A DNA stretch of 64,000 bases from Defluviitalea saccharophila (GTDB taxonomy: Bacteria > Bacillota > Clostridia > Lachnospirales > Defluviitaleaceae). Positions 1-8,292 of this stretch are shown piece by piece; positions within the stretch are counted from its first letter, which is position 1; every line of letters begins with the position of its first letter. A model generated the notes under the pieces. The model was not told where the DNA came from. It searched no databases and saw only the letters and a list, made by a program, of their open reading frames with translations. The position numbers and the translations under genes were made by a program. The stretch covers positions 2,594,592 through 2,658,591 of the forward strand of contig NZ_CP121687.1 of the NCBI RefSeq assembly GCF_038396635.1, written 5' to 3'.

Positions 1-169
1 CATCCTATTAAATACTCCTGAATATTGTGACCTGTACTTTGGCATGATATAGTAAATCTATGTTACCTAAGATTATTGAATGCGTTCATTCAAAATTTGG
101 GTGAGAGAAAATATAACTCTAAAATAAACCTGATGATGAGGATTGTTTGCTGATGTGTTCCGAAAAGGA

Positions 170-225
170 AGTAGATTATCTGAAAGCTGTAAGCGGGAAA
201 ACCGCATGTACGTATTGGTCAGAAA
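170..225 (+). other. possible group II intron remnant
   Basis: The stretch around 182-213 has a GAAAGCTGTAAGCGG start and a small GCGG-GAAA-CCGC hairpin followed by ATGTACG. This resembles from memory the conserved segment found just before the maturase ORF in some clostridial group II introns. No maturase gene follows and no intron ends were found, so at most this is a decayed piece. Bases 1-252 show no convincing coding sequence. Confidence 0.2.
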
Positions 226-252
226 ACAATTAATTAATTTGGAGGTGCCAGG

Positions 253-1002
253 ATGGATGCAAAATTTGATCCAAATAACGTCGTTATAAAACTCTGCATG
301 AGTGGGATGAGTTTGGAGGATAGTGGAAAAATCGAAGATGCCATCATGATGTTTCATAAAGCATGGGATGAAGCATCAGACGACTATGAAAGGTTTATTG
401 CAGCTTATCATTTAGCTCGTGTACAAAAGAATATTACAGAAAAATTGAAATGGATGGAAACATCTTTACAGTGCGCACTAAATGTAAATGATGAAGATGT
501 TAAGAGTGCATACCCAACTTTATATCTAAACATTGCCCAATATTATGAGGAGTTAGGGGACTCTGATAATGCAAAAAAATACTATGAACTGTCAAATTCA
601 TATAAGGGTGCGCCTTCTGATAAAGGGCCATTTTATCATGGGACAAAGGCAGATTTGAAGATTGGTGATTTACTGACAGCAGGTGGAAATTCAAATTACA
701 AATCTGATCTTAAAATGAACCATATTTATTTTACTGCCAATATCAATGGTGCAGGACTTGCAGCAGCATTAGCAAAAGGAGAAGGAAGAGAACGGGTTTA
801 TATAGTAGAACCAACAGGCGAATTTGAAAACGACCCAAATGTTACTGATAAAAAATTTCCTGGTAACTTAACCCGTTCTTATCGATCAAAAGAGCCTTTA
901 AGAATTATTGGGGAAGTAACAGAGTGGGCGAAACTAACAAACAGGGAGAGGCAGGAATGGCGCGAAAACCTGGATAAAAACAAGGGTGAAATTATTAACT
1001 GA
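253..1002 (+). CDS. arr: rifampin ADP-ribosyltransferase (Arr) with N-terminal TPR-like domain
   Basis: Arr transfers ADP-ribose from NAD to the ansa-chain hydroxyl of rifampin and so inactivates it in the cytoplasm. Residues about 125-245 carry the Arr core: FYHGTKADLKIGDLLTAG, then IYFTA, then RVYIVEPTGEFENDPN, KFPGN and TRSYRS. Known Arr proteins are about 140 residues, so this one has roughly 120 extra N-terminal residues. That part is helical and TPR-like (FDPNNVVIKLCMSGM, then repeats such as LYLNIAQYYEELGDSDNAKKYY) and resembles a stand-alone clostridial TPR family. GGAGG precedes the ATG by 7 bases. Arr function is clear; the role of the fused domain is unknown. Confidence 0.9.
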   Translation: MDAKFDPNNVVIKLCMSGMSLEDSGKIEDAIMMFHKAWDEASDDYERFIAAYHLARVQKNITEKLKWMETSLQCALNVNDEDVKSAYPTLYLNIAQYYEELGDSDNAKKYYELSNSYKGAPSDKGPFYHGTKADLKIGDLLTAGGNSNYKSDLKMNHIYFTANINGAGLAAALAKGEGRERVYIVEPTGEFENDPNVTDKKFPGNLTRSYRSKEPLRIIGEVTEWAKLTNRERQEWRENLDKNKGEIIN

Positions 1003-1104
1003 TTAAATTAAAGAGGGAAGAAAATGTTAAAGTAATGATAGGGTTAATTTGAGAATATGAAAATTAAATGACTAAGGTTCAGAAATTAAGGGGGGAATGA
1101 AATC

Positions 1105-1977
1105 ATGAAAATACAATCGTTATCTGTATGCGTACCCAATAAAGCTTGTGTAAACAAATGTAAATTCTGTGTAGCGCGTATGAGAACAGAAGAATATAAG
1201 AATATGATGGATGAAAACTTACCTTTTTATGATTTGTACGAAAAGGATTATATAAAAAGGTTAGAATTTGCCAGGGACAATGGCTGTAATACTGTGATGA
1301 TTACAGGAAATAGTGAGCCTCAGCAGAACCGAGCATTTCTACAGAGATTTGGAACAATGAATAATAATTTATCTAAACCTTTTCGTTGGATAGAAATGCA
1401 AACTACAGGTGTAGGAATAGATGAGCCTTATTTGCGATTTCTCAGAAATCATGTAGGAATTAGTACAATTAGTGTATCTATTTCATCTTTTGATGATGAA
1501 ATGAATAGACAATACAATGGAACAAGTATGAATAATAAAGTTTGTTTAGTTGATTTTTGCAAAAGTATCAAAAAGTACGATTTTAATTTAAGGATTTCAA
1601 TTAATCTAACAGATTCATTTAATCCATATGATGCACAATATATTTTAAAATATTGTAAAGAAACACTTAATGCAGATCAGATTACCTTTAGAGTATTATA
1701 TACATCCAATAACAATACAGAGCAAGATCAATGGATTCATGAACATAAAGCCAGTGACGAATTAATTGAAGATATTAAAAAGTATATTAGACATCATGGC
1801 AGACCATTGGAACGTCTGGAATTTGGAAACATGAAGTATTCTGTAGATGGAATGTCTACAGTATTAGATGATGATTGTATGAATACAGAAGCAAAAGAGG
1901 AATTAAAATATGTGATATTAAGGCCTAACTGCAAACTATATTCTAAATGGGATGATACTGCGAGTTTAATATTTTAA
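1105..1977 (+). CDS. radical SAM protein
   Basis: The N-terminus has CVNKCKFC (residues about 15-22), the CX3CX2C motif that binds the 4Fe-4S cluster and S-adenosylmethionine in radical SAM enzymes. A following TGNSEP and a beta-rich core fit a MoaA-like partial TIM barrel. There is no obvious SPASM cysteine-rich C-terminus; only scattered cysteines occur near the end. A GGGG-rich ribosome site lies 5' of the ATG. No precursor peptide or partner enzyme is adjacent, so the substrate is unknown. Confidence 0.75.
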   Translation: MKIQSLSVCVPNKACVNKCKFCVARMRTEEYKNMMDENLPFYDLYEKDYIKRLEFARDNGCNTVMITGNSEPQQNRAFLQRFGTMNNNLSKPFRWIEMQTTGVGIDEPYLRFLRNHVGISTISVSISSFDDEMNRQYNGTSMNNKVCLVDFCKSIKKYDFNLRISINLTDSFNPYDAQYILKYCKETLNADQITFRVLYTSNNNTEQDQWIHEHKASDELIEDIKKYIRHHGRPLERLEFGNMKYSVDGMSTVLDDDCMNTEAKEELKYVILRPNCKLYSKWDDTASLIF

Positions 1978-2016
1978 TGAGGTATACTCTTAATATATTA
2001 TTTGAGGTGAAATGGC

Positions 2017-2151
2017 ATGAAAGACAATATGCAGTCAAGTTGGTTGCCTATAGGGATGTGCCTTGGGTTATCCATCGGAACAGCTATTGGAGCTGCAACA
2101 AAATCCCTAGTCATCTATACAAAATTAGGTGTTAAGATTTTGAATTTATGA
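2017..2151 (+). CDS. 44-residue glycine-rich membrane-associated small protein
   Basis: This short ORF starts at ATG 2017 with GAGGTG 8 bases upstream. It encodes WLPIGMCLGLSIGTAIGAAT, a glycine-zipper helix seen in small Firmicutes proteins of about 60-90 residues. After the helix the protein becomes unrelated (KSLVIYTKLGVK) and stops, so it looks truncated relative to that family. It may be a functional short version or a decayed copy. Function unknown. Confidence 0.5.
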   Translation: MKDNMQSSWLPIGMCLGLSIGTAIGAATKSLVIYTKLGVKILNL

Positions 2152-2207
2152 TATAACAAAAATTTTCATTGGCGCATTGAACGATTTTTTGTGAGAGGAG
2201 TGAGTAT

Positions 2208-2603
2208 ATGAGTCAAAGCAAATTGAATCGTGAAGTGACGGCATTTTTAGACAGTTTGAAACATCCCTTAAGAGATGAGATTGAATGTCTAAGAAAAATA
2301 ATATTGAGCACAGATTATGAGTTAACTGAGGGAATAAAATGGAACGCTCCTAACTATAGCATAAATGGAGAAGACCGTATTACTATAAGAATACATCCGG
2401 AAAAGCAGCTTCAAGTTATATTTCATCGTGGAGCGAAGGTTAAGGAGCCCCTGGAGGAAAGATTATTAAGTAAGAACTATGATATTTTGATATGGAAGGA
2501 AAACGACAGAGCGATAGCATCATTTAAGAGTCTAAATGAAATACAGGAAAATAGTCAAATGATAAAAGAAATTGTTGGGAAATGGATAGAAGCAACAACA
2601 TAA
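2208..2603 (+). CDS. DUF1801 family protein
   Basis: The 131-residue product matches the DUF1801 (YdhG-like) fold: an N-terminal helix pair (FLDSLKHPLRDEIECLRKI), then the conserved EGIKWNAPNYS segment and a beta-sheet with the typical IHPEKQLQVIFHRG. The length is usual for the family. The biochemical role of DUF1801 is not established. A GAGAGGAGTGAG ribosome site lies directly 5' of the ATG. It is monocistronic. Confidence 0.8.
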   Translation: MSQSKLNREVTAFLDSLKHPLRDEIECLRKIILSTDYELTEGIKWNAPNYSINGEDRITIRIHPEKQLQVIFHRGAKVKEPLEERLLSKNYDILIWKENDRAIASFKSLNEIQENSQMIKEIVGKWIEATT

Positions 2604-2828
2604 AAAAATATCTGATTACAATTAAAGATAGCTTATTCAAGTTAGAATAATTAGCTAAGGACGTAAGTGTTTAATTTTATGATTTACAGGAATAAAAAAT
2701 AGAGAAAGATTGAGGCAAGGATATTTATGGTGCCTCAGGGAAGCATCTTAAAAACGTATTACCAATTTTGTTAGGAGTTTTTTTGGTGAGTTATTTCAGT
2801 GTATATGCGAAAATTTAGGAGTGAATAT

Positions 2829-3593
2829 ATGAAAAATATAAAAATGAGAATTTTAATAAATAACATATATAAAAGTAAGTTGCTATTATTTTTTGTATTA
2901 TGTAGTACTGCCGTATTATTCGTAGGTTGTCAGAATAAGAATACAAATTCAAATACAGAGAACAAGCAAACAATAGATAGTCAAAAAATAGAGGATAACA
3001 GCAAAGATAGAATGACGCCAGAGGACTCAAATATATCAGAAGTTCCTCCAAGTGTAGAAGAAAGTAGCAGTGAAGAATCAACTCTTCTATTTTCTGAACT
3101 ATCAAAGTATCAATTCGTATTCTCCAGTGGAGCTGGGGCTTGGCAAACTATGTTAAACATTAATGAGGATGGAACGTTCAACGGATATTATTCAGATTCT
3201 GACATGGGTGATATTGGAGAAGATCATCCCAATGGAGTGAATTATTCATCCACCTTTGAAGGTAAATTCACCACACCAAAGAAAGTAAATGATTATACTT
3301 ATTCCATATCCATCGAATCTATGAAACTTGAGAAAGAAGCAGGAACTGAAGAAATCATTGACGGAATAAAATATATCTATACTGAACCATATGGGTTAGA
3401 TGGTGCTAAAGAAATTTATATCTACACACCACAAGCTCCCATAAAAGAATTGCCTGAAGGTTTTAGAAGCTGGGTTGGCTACATGGATTTAAGTGATCTG
3501 AAAGATGAATACTTGCCGTTTTATGGATTGTACAATGTAGAAACAGAAAGTGGATTTTCAAGCTATGAGATAGATCAAACAGAGGAAGATTAA
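2829..3593 (+). CDS. putative lipoprotein, function unknown
   Basis: The ATG at 2829 is chosen because AGGAG lies at 2817-2821; an earlier in-frame ATG at 2799 lacks a ribosome site. The product has a basic N-terminus, a hydrophobic stretch and a lipobox ending in FVGC, so it is probably lipid-anchored outside the membrane. A Ser/Asn/Glu-rich linker (about residues 35-85) leads to a beta-rich domain with aromatic and Gly-Asp repeats. I recognise no family. Confidence 0.65.
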   Translation: MKNIKMRILINNIYKSKLLLFFVLCSTAVLFVGCQNKNTNSNTENKQTIDSQKIEDNSKDRMTPEDSNISEVPPSVEESSSEESTLLFSELSKYQFVFSSGAGAWQTMLNINEDGTFNGYYSDSDMGDIGEDHPNGVNYSSTFEGKFTTPKKVNDYTYSISIESMKLEKEAGTEEIIDGIKYIYTEPYGLDGAKEIYIYTPQAPIKELPEGFRSWVGYMDLSDLKDEYLPFYGLYNVETESGFSSYEIDQTEED

Positions 3594-3610
3594 CTCCGTA
3601 GACTACTGGT

Positions 3611-3628
3611 GCCTGTTTGTCCACATTT
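3611..3628 (+). repeat. 18-bp dispersed repeat, copy 1
   Basis: GCCTGTTTGTCCACATTT. Near-identical copies occur at 26535-26552, and on the minus strand at 32147-32164 and 35836-35853. All are intergenic. Otherwise the 3594-3815 gap is AT-rich and shows only a ribosome site for the next gene. Confidence 0.7.
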
Positions 3629-3815
3629 GAAATGGAATAACGGAAGCTGTCTATTATTGTATTATTACTTAAGAGAAATACAAACCCCTATTCCATTTTA
3701 ATCATAACATATTTAAAAAAAATATTATAGACTTTTTGTTTCTGGAATATACTCATATAATATTCATACATGTTTTATTAACTTAAATTAATAATAGAAT
3801 AAGGAGGATGGGATA

Positions 3816-4736
3816 GTGGGTAAAAATAATGTTCAGGTTCATGACGAAGAAAGTATACAAAATGTTGGGCCATCGAATATAAAGATAATGTATCAGCGCT
3901 TTGGTGATCCTACTTTACCGCCTGTGTTCCTGATTATGGGTGCCGGTGCACAGATGATTAACTGGCCTGAAGGATTTTGTTTAGAACTGGCTGGTCGCGG
4001 TCTACATCCAATTCGATTCGATAATAGGGATGCCGGACTATCAACTCACTTTTTTGATGCACCTGTTCCAGATTTTCAAGCCATACAATCTGGTGATTTC
4101 TCTACAGTAACTTACACTCTCTCTGACATGGCAGCAGACACGGTAGGTCTTATGGATGCGCTTGGATATGATAGTGTACACTTGGTTGGTGCATCAATGG
4201 GTGGAATGATAGCACAGACAATAGCCATAGAGTTTCCGCATAGGGTTCGATCGTTGACTTCTATCATGTCCACTACTGGAAATAACTCGGTAGGGCAGCC
4301 TGACTATTCAGTGTTGGCAAATTTGGGTTCACCTCCTTATCATGATCGTCAAGCCTATATCAGTTGGCAGATTAAATCACGTAAAGCTATTGGTTCTCCC
4401 AGATATCCTTTAGACGAAAAAGCTACTGCCCAAATTGCAGGGCTTGCCTGGGACCGTGATCATGACCCATTGGGTATGTTGCGCCAAGCTGCGGCAGTTA
4501 TAAAATCCGGTGATAGAACTGAACAACTTCATTCTGTTGAAATACCAACTCTTGTTATCCACGGTGAAAATGATAAAATGATTGATGTAAGTGGAGGACG
4601 TGCCACGGCAGCAGCAATTCCAAACGCCGAACTGGTAACCTTCGAAGGAATGGGACATGATCTCCCAAAACAATTATGGTCAGAGTTTGCTATAAGGATT
4701 GTAAATCTTATACACCGAGTGGAGTCCTTGAAATAG
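3816..4736 (+). CDS. alpha/beta hydrolase
   Basis: A GTG start at 3816 is preceded by AAGGAGG at 3801-3807. The 306-residue protein has the alpha/beta hydrolase landmarks: an oxyanion HG-like strand (PPVFLIMGAGAQ), RFDNRDAGLS, the nucleophile elbow GASMGGM (Ser nucleophile), a late acid in IHGENDKMI and a catalytic His in FEGMGHDLP. These are typical of esterases and C-C hydrolases of the 3-oxoadipate enol-lactonase group. The cellular substrate cannot be told. Monocistronic. Confidence 0.8.
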   Translation: MGKNNVQVHDEESIQNVGPSNIKIMYQRFGDPTLPPVFLIMGAGAQMINWPEGFCLELAGRGLHPIRFDNRDAGLSTHFFDAPVPDFQAIQSGDFSTVTYTLSDMAADTVGLMDALGYDSVHLVGASMGGMIAQTIAIEFPHRVRSLTSIMSTTGNNSVGQPDYSVLANLGSPPYHDRQAYISWQIKSRKAIGSPRYPLDEKATAQIAGLAWDRDHDPLGMLRQAAAVIKSGDRTEQLHSVEIPTLVIHGENDKMIDVSGGRATAAAIPNAELVTFEGMGHDLPKQLWSEFAIRIVNLIHRVESLK

Positions 4737-4860
4737 ACTATTTTCCACTATGACATAAAAAAATGGCCTTAAGACATCTATTCCATCAACTCAAGTCATG
4801 TTGAGACAGCATGATGTCACATAAAGATATATACATTTGCCTAAAATGGCTTGAAATCAG

Positions 4861-4905
4861 AAGTTTCCAGGCTTTCAGTACTTAATTACTGATTAATGGA
4901 AACTT
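4861..4905. repeat. terminator-like hairpin repeat, copy 1
   Basis: AAGTTTCCA at 4861-4869 pairs with TGGAAACTT at 4897-4905, with a nested TCAGTA/TACTGA stem in the loop and a T-rich tail. Copies with the same plan lie at 10452, 16093 and 17667. It probably ends transcription of the hydrolase gene. Confidence 0.65.
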
Positions 4906-4980
4906 TATTATTTTATCTTAGGACGAAATGGAAATTTGAGTTAGGGTTAGACTATAGAATTGGTTTTTTGCTCTGGAAGA

Positions 4981-5173
4981 AAAGGGAATAACTATTTTTG
5001 GAATGTATGAAACTGTATCAACTCTAATACTGGACGATTTGTGCAGTCTATGTATGTTTCTTTGATGAAGAAATTGGAACATATCGTCTCAGGGAAATTG
5101 TTGGGTATCTGTTGTGGGAGGGGAGACTTTTTTGGGATAATAAAAGAAAAAGGTTTCAAGTTGTATAATATTT
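4981..5173 (+). pseudogene. possible decayed coding remnant
   Basis: One frame reads EKGITIFGMYETVSTLILDD and then hits a stop near 5064. A shifted frame continues with DEEIGTYRLREIVGYLLWEG and ends near 5172. Two abutting protein-like pieces in different frames suggest a broken gene, but I cannot name the family. The rest of the 4737-5245 gap shows nothing else. Confidence 0.25.
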
Positions 5174-5245
5174 ATCCGGCTGACAATATATGGATAATAT
5201 CTATAATAAAATTATCGAAAATAAACGATTGGAGTGACGTCATTC

Positions 5246-6184
5246 ATGTATAGCGACATTAATGAAGAGCTAAAAAAGGCCCATGAGGGAATGCTGTATC
5301 ATCAAAAGCTAGTATCCAAGTTAGAGGATTTAAGGGTTCAAAAAAGTGCTCTGGTAAAGAAAGTGGAAGAGCTGAGGAAGCGGGTTGAGAAAGAGGATTT
5401 GGATGTAGAAAATTTAGAGGGGAAAAGTATAAGCCATATCTTTCATACTATCTTAGGAAATCTAGATAAAAAATTAGAGAAAGAGCGGGAAGAAGCTCTT
5501 GCTGTGAGACTAAAATATAACCAGGCTTGTATGGATTTAAGAAATGTAGAGGATAATATTGCACGCTTAGAATTAGAAGAGGTTAAAAATAGGGATTGGG
5601 AAACAATTTACCAAAGAGTCTATAATGAGAAGAAGGAGAATTTAATCAGATCTGGGGCAAAGGCAGGAGAAGAAATTCTAAATCTTTCGCAACAGATAAC
5701 AGCTCTTAGAAGTTATGGGAAAGAACTAAAAGAAGCCATTGAGGCAGGTGAAGATGTGCTCACCCACTTAGAAGCAGCATCAAAAAGCCTTAATAGTGCT
5801 GAGGGCTGGGGAACATGGGATCTCATAGGAGGAGGATTTATTACAGATATGGCGAAGCATTCTCGCATTGATGAAGCAAAGGTGGAAGTATCTAAGGCGC
5901 AAACAAAGTTATCCCATTTTCGAAGTGAATTGGCTGATATAAAAGTAATAAGTAATCTTTCTATTGAGATATCAGATTTTGAAAAATTTGCGGATTTCTT
6001 CTTCGATGGATTATTTGCTGATTGGCATATGCAGTCTAAGATAAAAGAGTCTCTAGAGAGCGTAGAAAGAGCCAAGAATCAAGTGAATCATATCCTAATA
6101 AAGTTAAAATCCATGGAGAAGGAAAACACGGATAGAATAAATTCCCTTGATGAAGAAATTAATAATTTAATCACCAAAGCTTAA
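5246..6184 (+). CDS. coiled-coil cytoplasmic protein, function unknown
   Basis: The ATG at 5246 is preferred because GGAGTG at 5231-5236 sits 9 bases upstream; a GTG at 5234 is in frame but overlaps that site. The 312-residue product is almost all charged helix with heptad patterns (residues about 5-60 and 75-175). A conserved central box, AEGWGTWDLIGGGFITDMAK, interrupts the coils. No signal peptide or membrane segment is present. Homologues with the same Trp/Gly box exist in other Firmicutes as uncharacterised proteins. Monocistronic. Confidence 0.65.
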   Translation: MYSDINEELKKAHEGMLYHQKLVSKLEDLRVQKSALVKKVEELRKRVEKEDLDVENLEGKSISHIFHTILGNLDKKLEKEREEALAVRLKYNQACMDLRNVEDNIARLELEEVKNRDWETIYQRVYNEKKENLIRSGAKAGEEILNLSQQITALRSYGKELKEAIEAGEDVLTHLEAASKSLNSAEGWGTWDLIGGGFITDMAKHSRIDEAKVEVSKAQTKLSHFRSELADIKVISNLSIEISDFEKFADFFFDGLFADWHMQSKIKESLESVERAKNQVNHILIKLKSMEKENTDRINSLDEEINNLITKA

Positions 6185-6328
6185 AAAAGGACATATAGCA
6201 GACTAAGCAGATAAAAAGGCATTAGACTGGTATTTGAATTAAGACAATTTTAAGCAAGAATTGTCGGGAAGGTATCTTAGCCTCGAGATATAATATGGAT
6301 ACAGCAAACGCAAAGGAGACATTGATGA

Positions 6329-7186
6329 ATGGAATGGATGACTATTATTGGGAATTCGATTCAGTATATTGAGGAGCATATTACAGAGGACATTACTGTA
6401 GACAGTATTGCAAAGAATGCAAATGTATCTACCTTTTATTTTCAAAAGGGATTTGCAATGCTATGTGGCTTTACGGTAGCAGAATATATCAGAAACAGGC
6501 GGCTTGCTCTGGCAGGAAATGATCTTCTTGTGACCGATGAAAAAATAATCGATATCGCAATAAAGTATGGGTATGACTCCCCAGATAGCTTTACCAAGGC
6601 ATTTACCAGATTCCATGGAGTTACACCAACATCTGTGCGCAAAGATGGGGTGATGCTCAAATCCTTTGCTCCGCTGAAAATTAAAATATCATTAGAAGGA
6701 GGCTATATCATGGATTACAGAATTATGAAAAAGGAAGCATTTACAGTGCTTGGGAATGCTAGGGAATTTTTCTATGTAGGTGCAAAAGAAGTTGTGCCGC
6801 AGTTTTGGCAGGAGCATTTTTCATCTGGCAAGGGAGCGTATGTAGCGGGAGTGTATGGCATAAACATTGATGAGGAGATGGGGCAGGATAAATTTGAGTA
6901 TTTGATCGCTGATCCATATTGTCCTCAGAAGGAGATTCCAGAAGGTTTTGTGACCAGAACGATTCCTGCCTTTGACTGGGCTGTGTTCCCTTGTAAAGGA
7001 GCGATGCCCAATGCGCTTCAAGATGTGAACAGAAAAATCTTTGCAGAGTGGCTACCGGCACTGAAAGAGTATGAATTCGCGGCTGGGTACTGCGTGGAGT
7101 ATTATGATGATCCTACAAAGTATGAAAAAGGTACATTAGATGAGAATTACTACTGCGAAATTTGGATTCCAGTTAAAAAGAAATAG
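6329..7186 (+). CDS. AraC-family regulator with GyrI-like effector domain
   Basis: Residues about 5-105 form the two helix-turn-helix units of AraC proteins (ITVDSIAKNANVSTFYFQKGF and IIDIAIKYGYDSPDSFTKAF, then FHGVTPTSVRK). Residues about 125-285 form a GyrI/SOUL-like ligand-binding domain (YRIMKKEAFTVLG, later FDWAVFPCKG and CEIWIPVKK). This is the Rob/BmrR-like plan of drug- or small-molecule-responsive activators. GGAG at 6315-6318 serves the ATG. No target operon is adjacent; the next gene is convergent. Confidence 0.85.
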   Translation: MEWMTIIGNSIQYIEEHITEDITVDSIAKNANVSTFYFQKGFAMLCGFTVAEYIRNRRLALAGNDLLVTDEKIIDIAIKYGYDSPDSFTKAFTRFHGVTPTSVRKDGVMLKSFAPLKIKISLEGGYIMDYRIMKKEAFTVLGNAREFFYVGAKEVVPQFWQEHFSSGKGAYVAGVYGINIDEEMGQDKFEYLIADPYCPQKEIPEGFVTRTIPAFDWAVFPCKGAMPNALQDVNRKIFAEWLPALKEYEFAAGYCVEYYDDPTKYEKGTLDENYYCEIWIPVKKK

Positions 7187-7208
7187 AATCTTGAATATAA
7201 AACATGAG

Positions 7209-7241
7209 AGCATCAGCTATTTAGTTGGCTGGTGCTTTTTT
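7209..7241 (+). terminator. terminator after AraC-family gene
   Basis: AGCATCAGC pairs with GCTGGTGCT and is followed by TTTTTT. Confidence 0.75.
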
Positions 7242-7249
7242 GAGTCTTT

Positions 7250-7279
7250 AAAAGGCAGGTTCATCCGAACCTGCCTTTT
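7250..7279. terminator. bidirectional terminator
   Basis: A perfect 13-bp stem (AAAAGGCAGGTTC/GAACCTGCCTTTT) with a 4-base loop lies between convergent genes, just past the stop of the minus-strand transporter gene. Confidence 0.85.
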
Positions 7280-7281
7280 AT

Positions 7282-8163
7282 CTAACGTATCTTTATAAAA
7301 AGTTTTTCGCCAAAATTAAAAATCAGCACACCAATAAGGATAATTCCACCGCCAACAAGAGTCGCCCTGTCAGGGATCTCACCAGCAAGCAAGAACCCTA
7401 AAAGGCTTGTCAAAAAAGGTGTAACAAACATATAGTTGCTGACTTGTGATGTCTGTTTAGCTTTAGAAAATGCTTTTGACCATGTGCAATAAGCGATTGA
7501 ACTGCAGCAGATGCTTAAAATCGCAAGATAGAAACATTGAACTGGTGGAGCGAGGGAGATCTCATGGATTGAAGTGGGTGCAAAAGCTGAAAGCATCAGG
7601 GTGCCACAAAAAATGCTGAAAGTTGAAGTCTGTAGTGCAGTGTATTTTCTGGTTAGTTTTCGCTGGAGCAGATTGTAAATGCTCAGAGCCAGTGCAGCGA
7701 GTAAAAGCCAGAATAGTCCCATATTGACAGAAAAAGTGCTGTTCATCATTGTAAGGACGGTAACGCCGAAGAATTCAACAGGAAGAGCAATCCATTGAAA
7801 TAGTGTCAGTTCCTCATGGAATAGAAAACGTGCCCATAGTGCGGTAATAACAGGAACTGTGGCAATGACAACACTTGCTGTGGCTGCTGTAACAACAGCC
7901 TGGCCCTGATTGAATGCTATCATATAAAAAAAGAAACCTGCGCCTCCAGCAGAAACAAACCATAAAAAATCCTCTTTAGAAGGCAATTTCATTTTTAATA
8001 ATACGGCAACAATCATCAATGTGCAGGAGGCGATAAAATAACGAAGAAATCCCAAAGAAAATGCCGTGAAGTATTGTAACGTCAATCGGGTTAAGACATA
8101 GGCTAAGGACCAGAAGACAATGGTGATAATAGCATAGGGGTGAAAACTGTTTTTGATATTCAT
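7282..8163 (-). CDS. EamA/DMT-family permease
   Basis: The 293-residue protein has about ten hydrophobic segments in two EamA repeats, with the typical inner-membrane drug/metabolite exporter pattern (for example FGFLRYFIASC and GGIILIGVLIFNF). GAGAGG precedes its ATG. It is transcribed away from the MocR-type regulator starting at 8293, an arrangement in which such regulators often control the neighbouring transporter. Substrate unknown; an amino acid, amine or vitamin B6-related compound is an inference from the regulator class only. Confidence 0.85.
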   Translation of the reverse strand: MNIKNSFHPYAIITIVFWSLAYVLTRLTLQYFTAFSLGFLRYFIASCTLMIVAVLLKMKLPSKEDFLWFVSAGGAGFFFYMIAFNQGQAVVTAATASVVIATVPVITALWARFLFHEELTLFQWIALPVEFFGVTVLTMMNSTFSVNMGLFWLLLAALALSIYNLLQRKLTRKYTALQTSTFSIFCGTLMLSAFAPTSIHEISLAPPVQCFYLAILSICCSSIAYCTWSKAFSKAKQTSQVSNYMFVTPFLTSLLGFLLAGEIPDRATLVGGGIILIGVLIFNFGEKLFIKIR

Positions 8164-8292
8164 GATAAACCTCTCTATATGTTTAATCTTGTATTGATGT
8201 ATCAGGTACGCTATTATATAAGCACGAATTGCTAGTATAGAAAAGATACGGTTTTATGAATATTATACTGAACCAGTTTGGAGGAAATCTTT
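8164..8292. promoter_or_regulatory. divergent promoter region between permease and MocR genes
   Basis: A short AT-rich intergenic region holds a TATAAT-like box on the minus strand (near 8213-8218) for the permease and ATTATACTG near the regulator. It is the likely site of MocR binding, but no clear operator could be drawn by eye. Confidence 0.4.
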
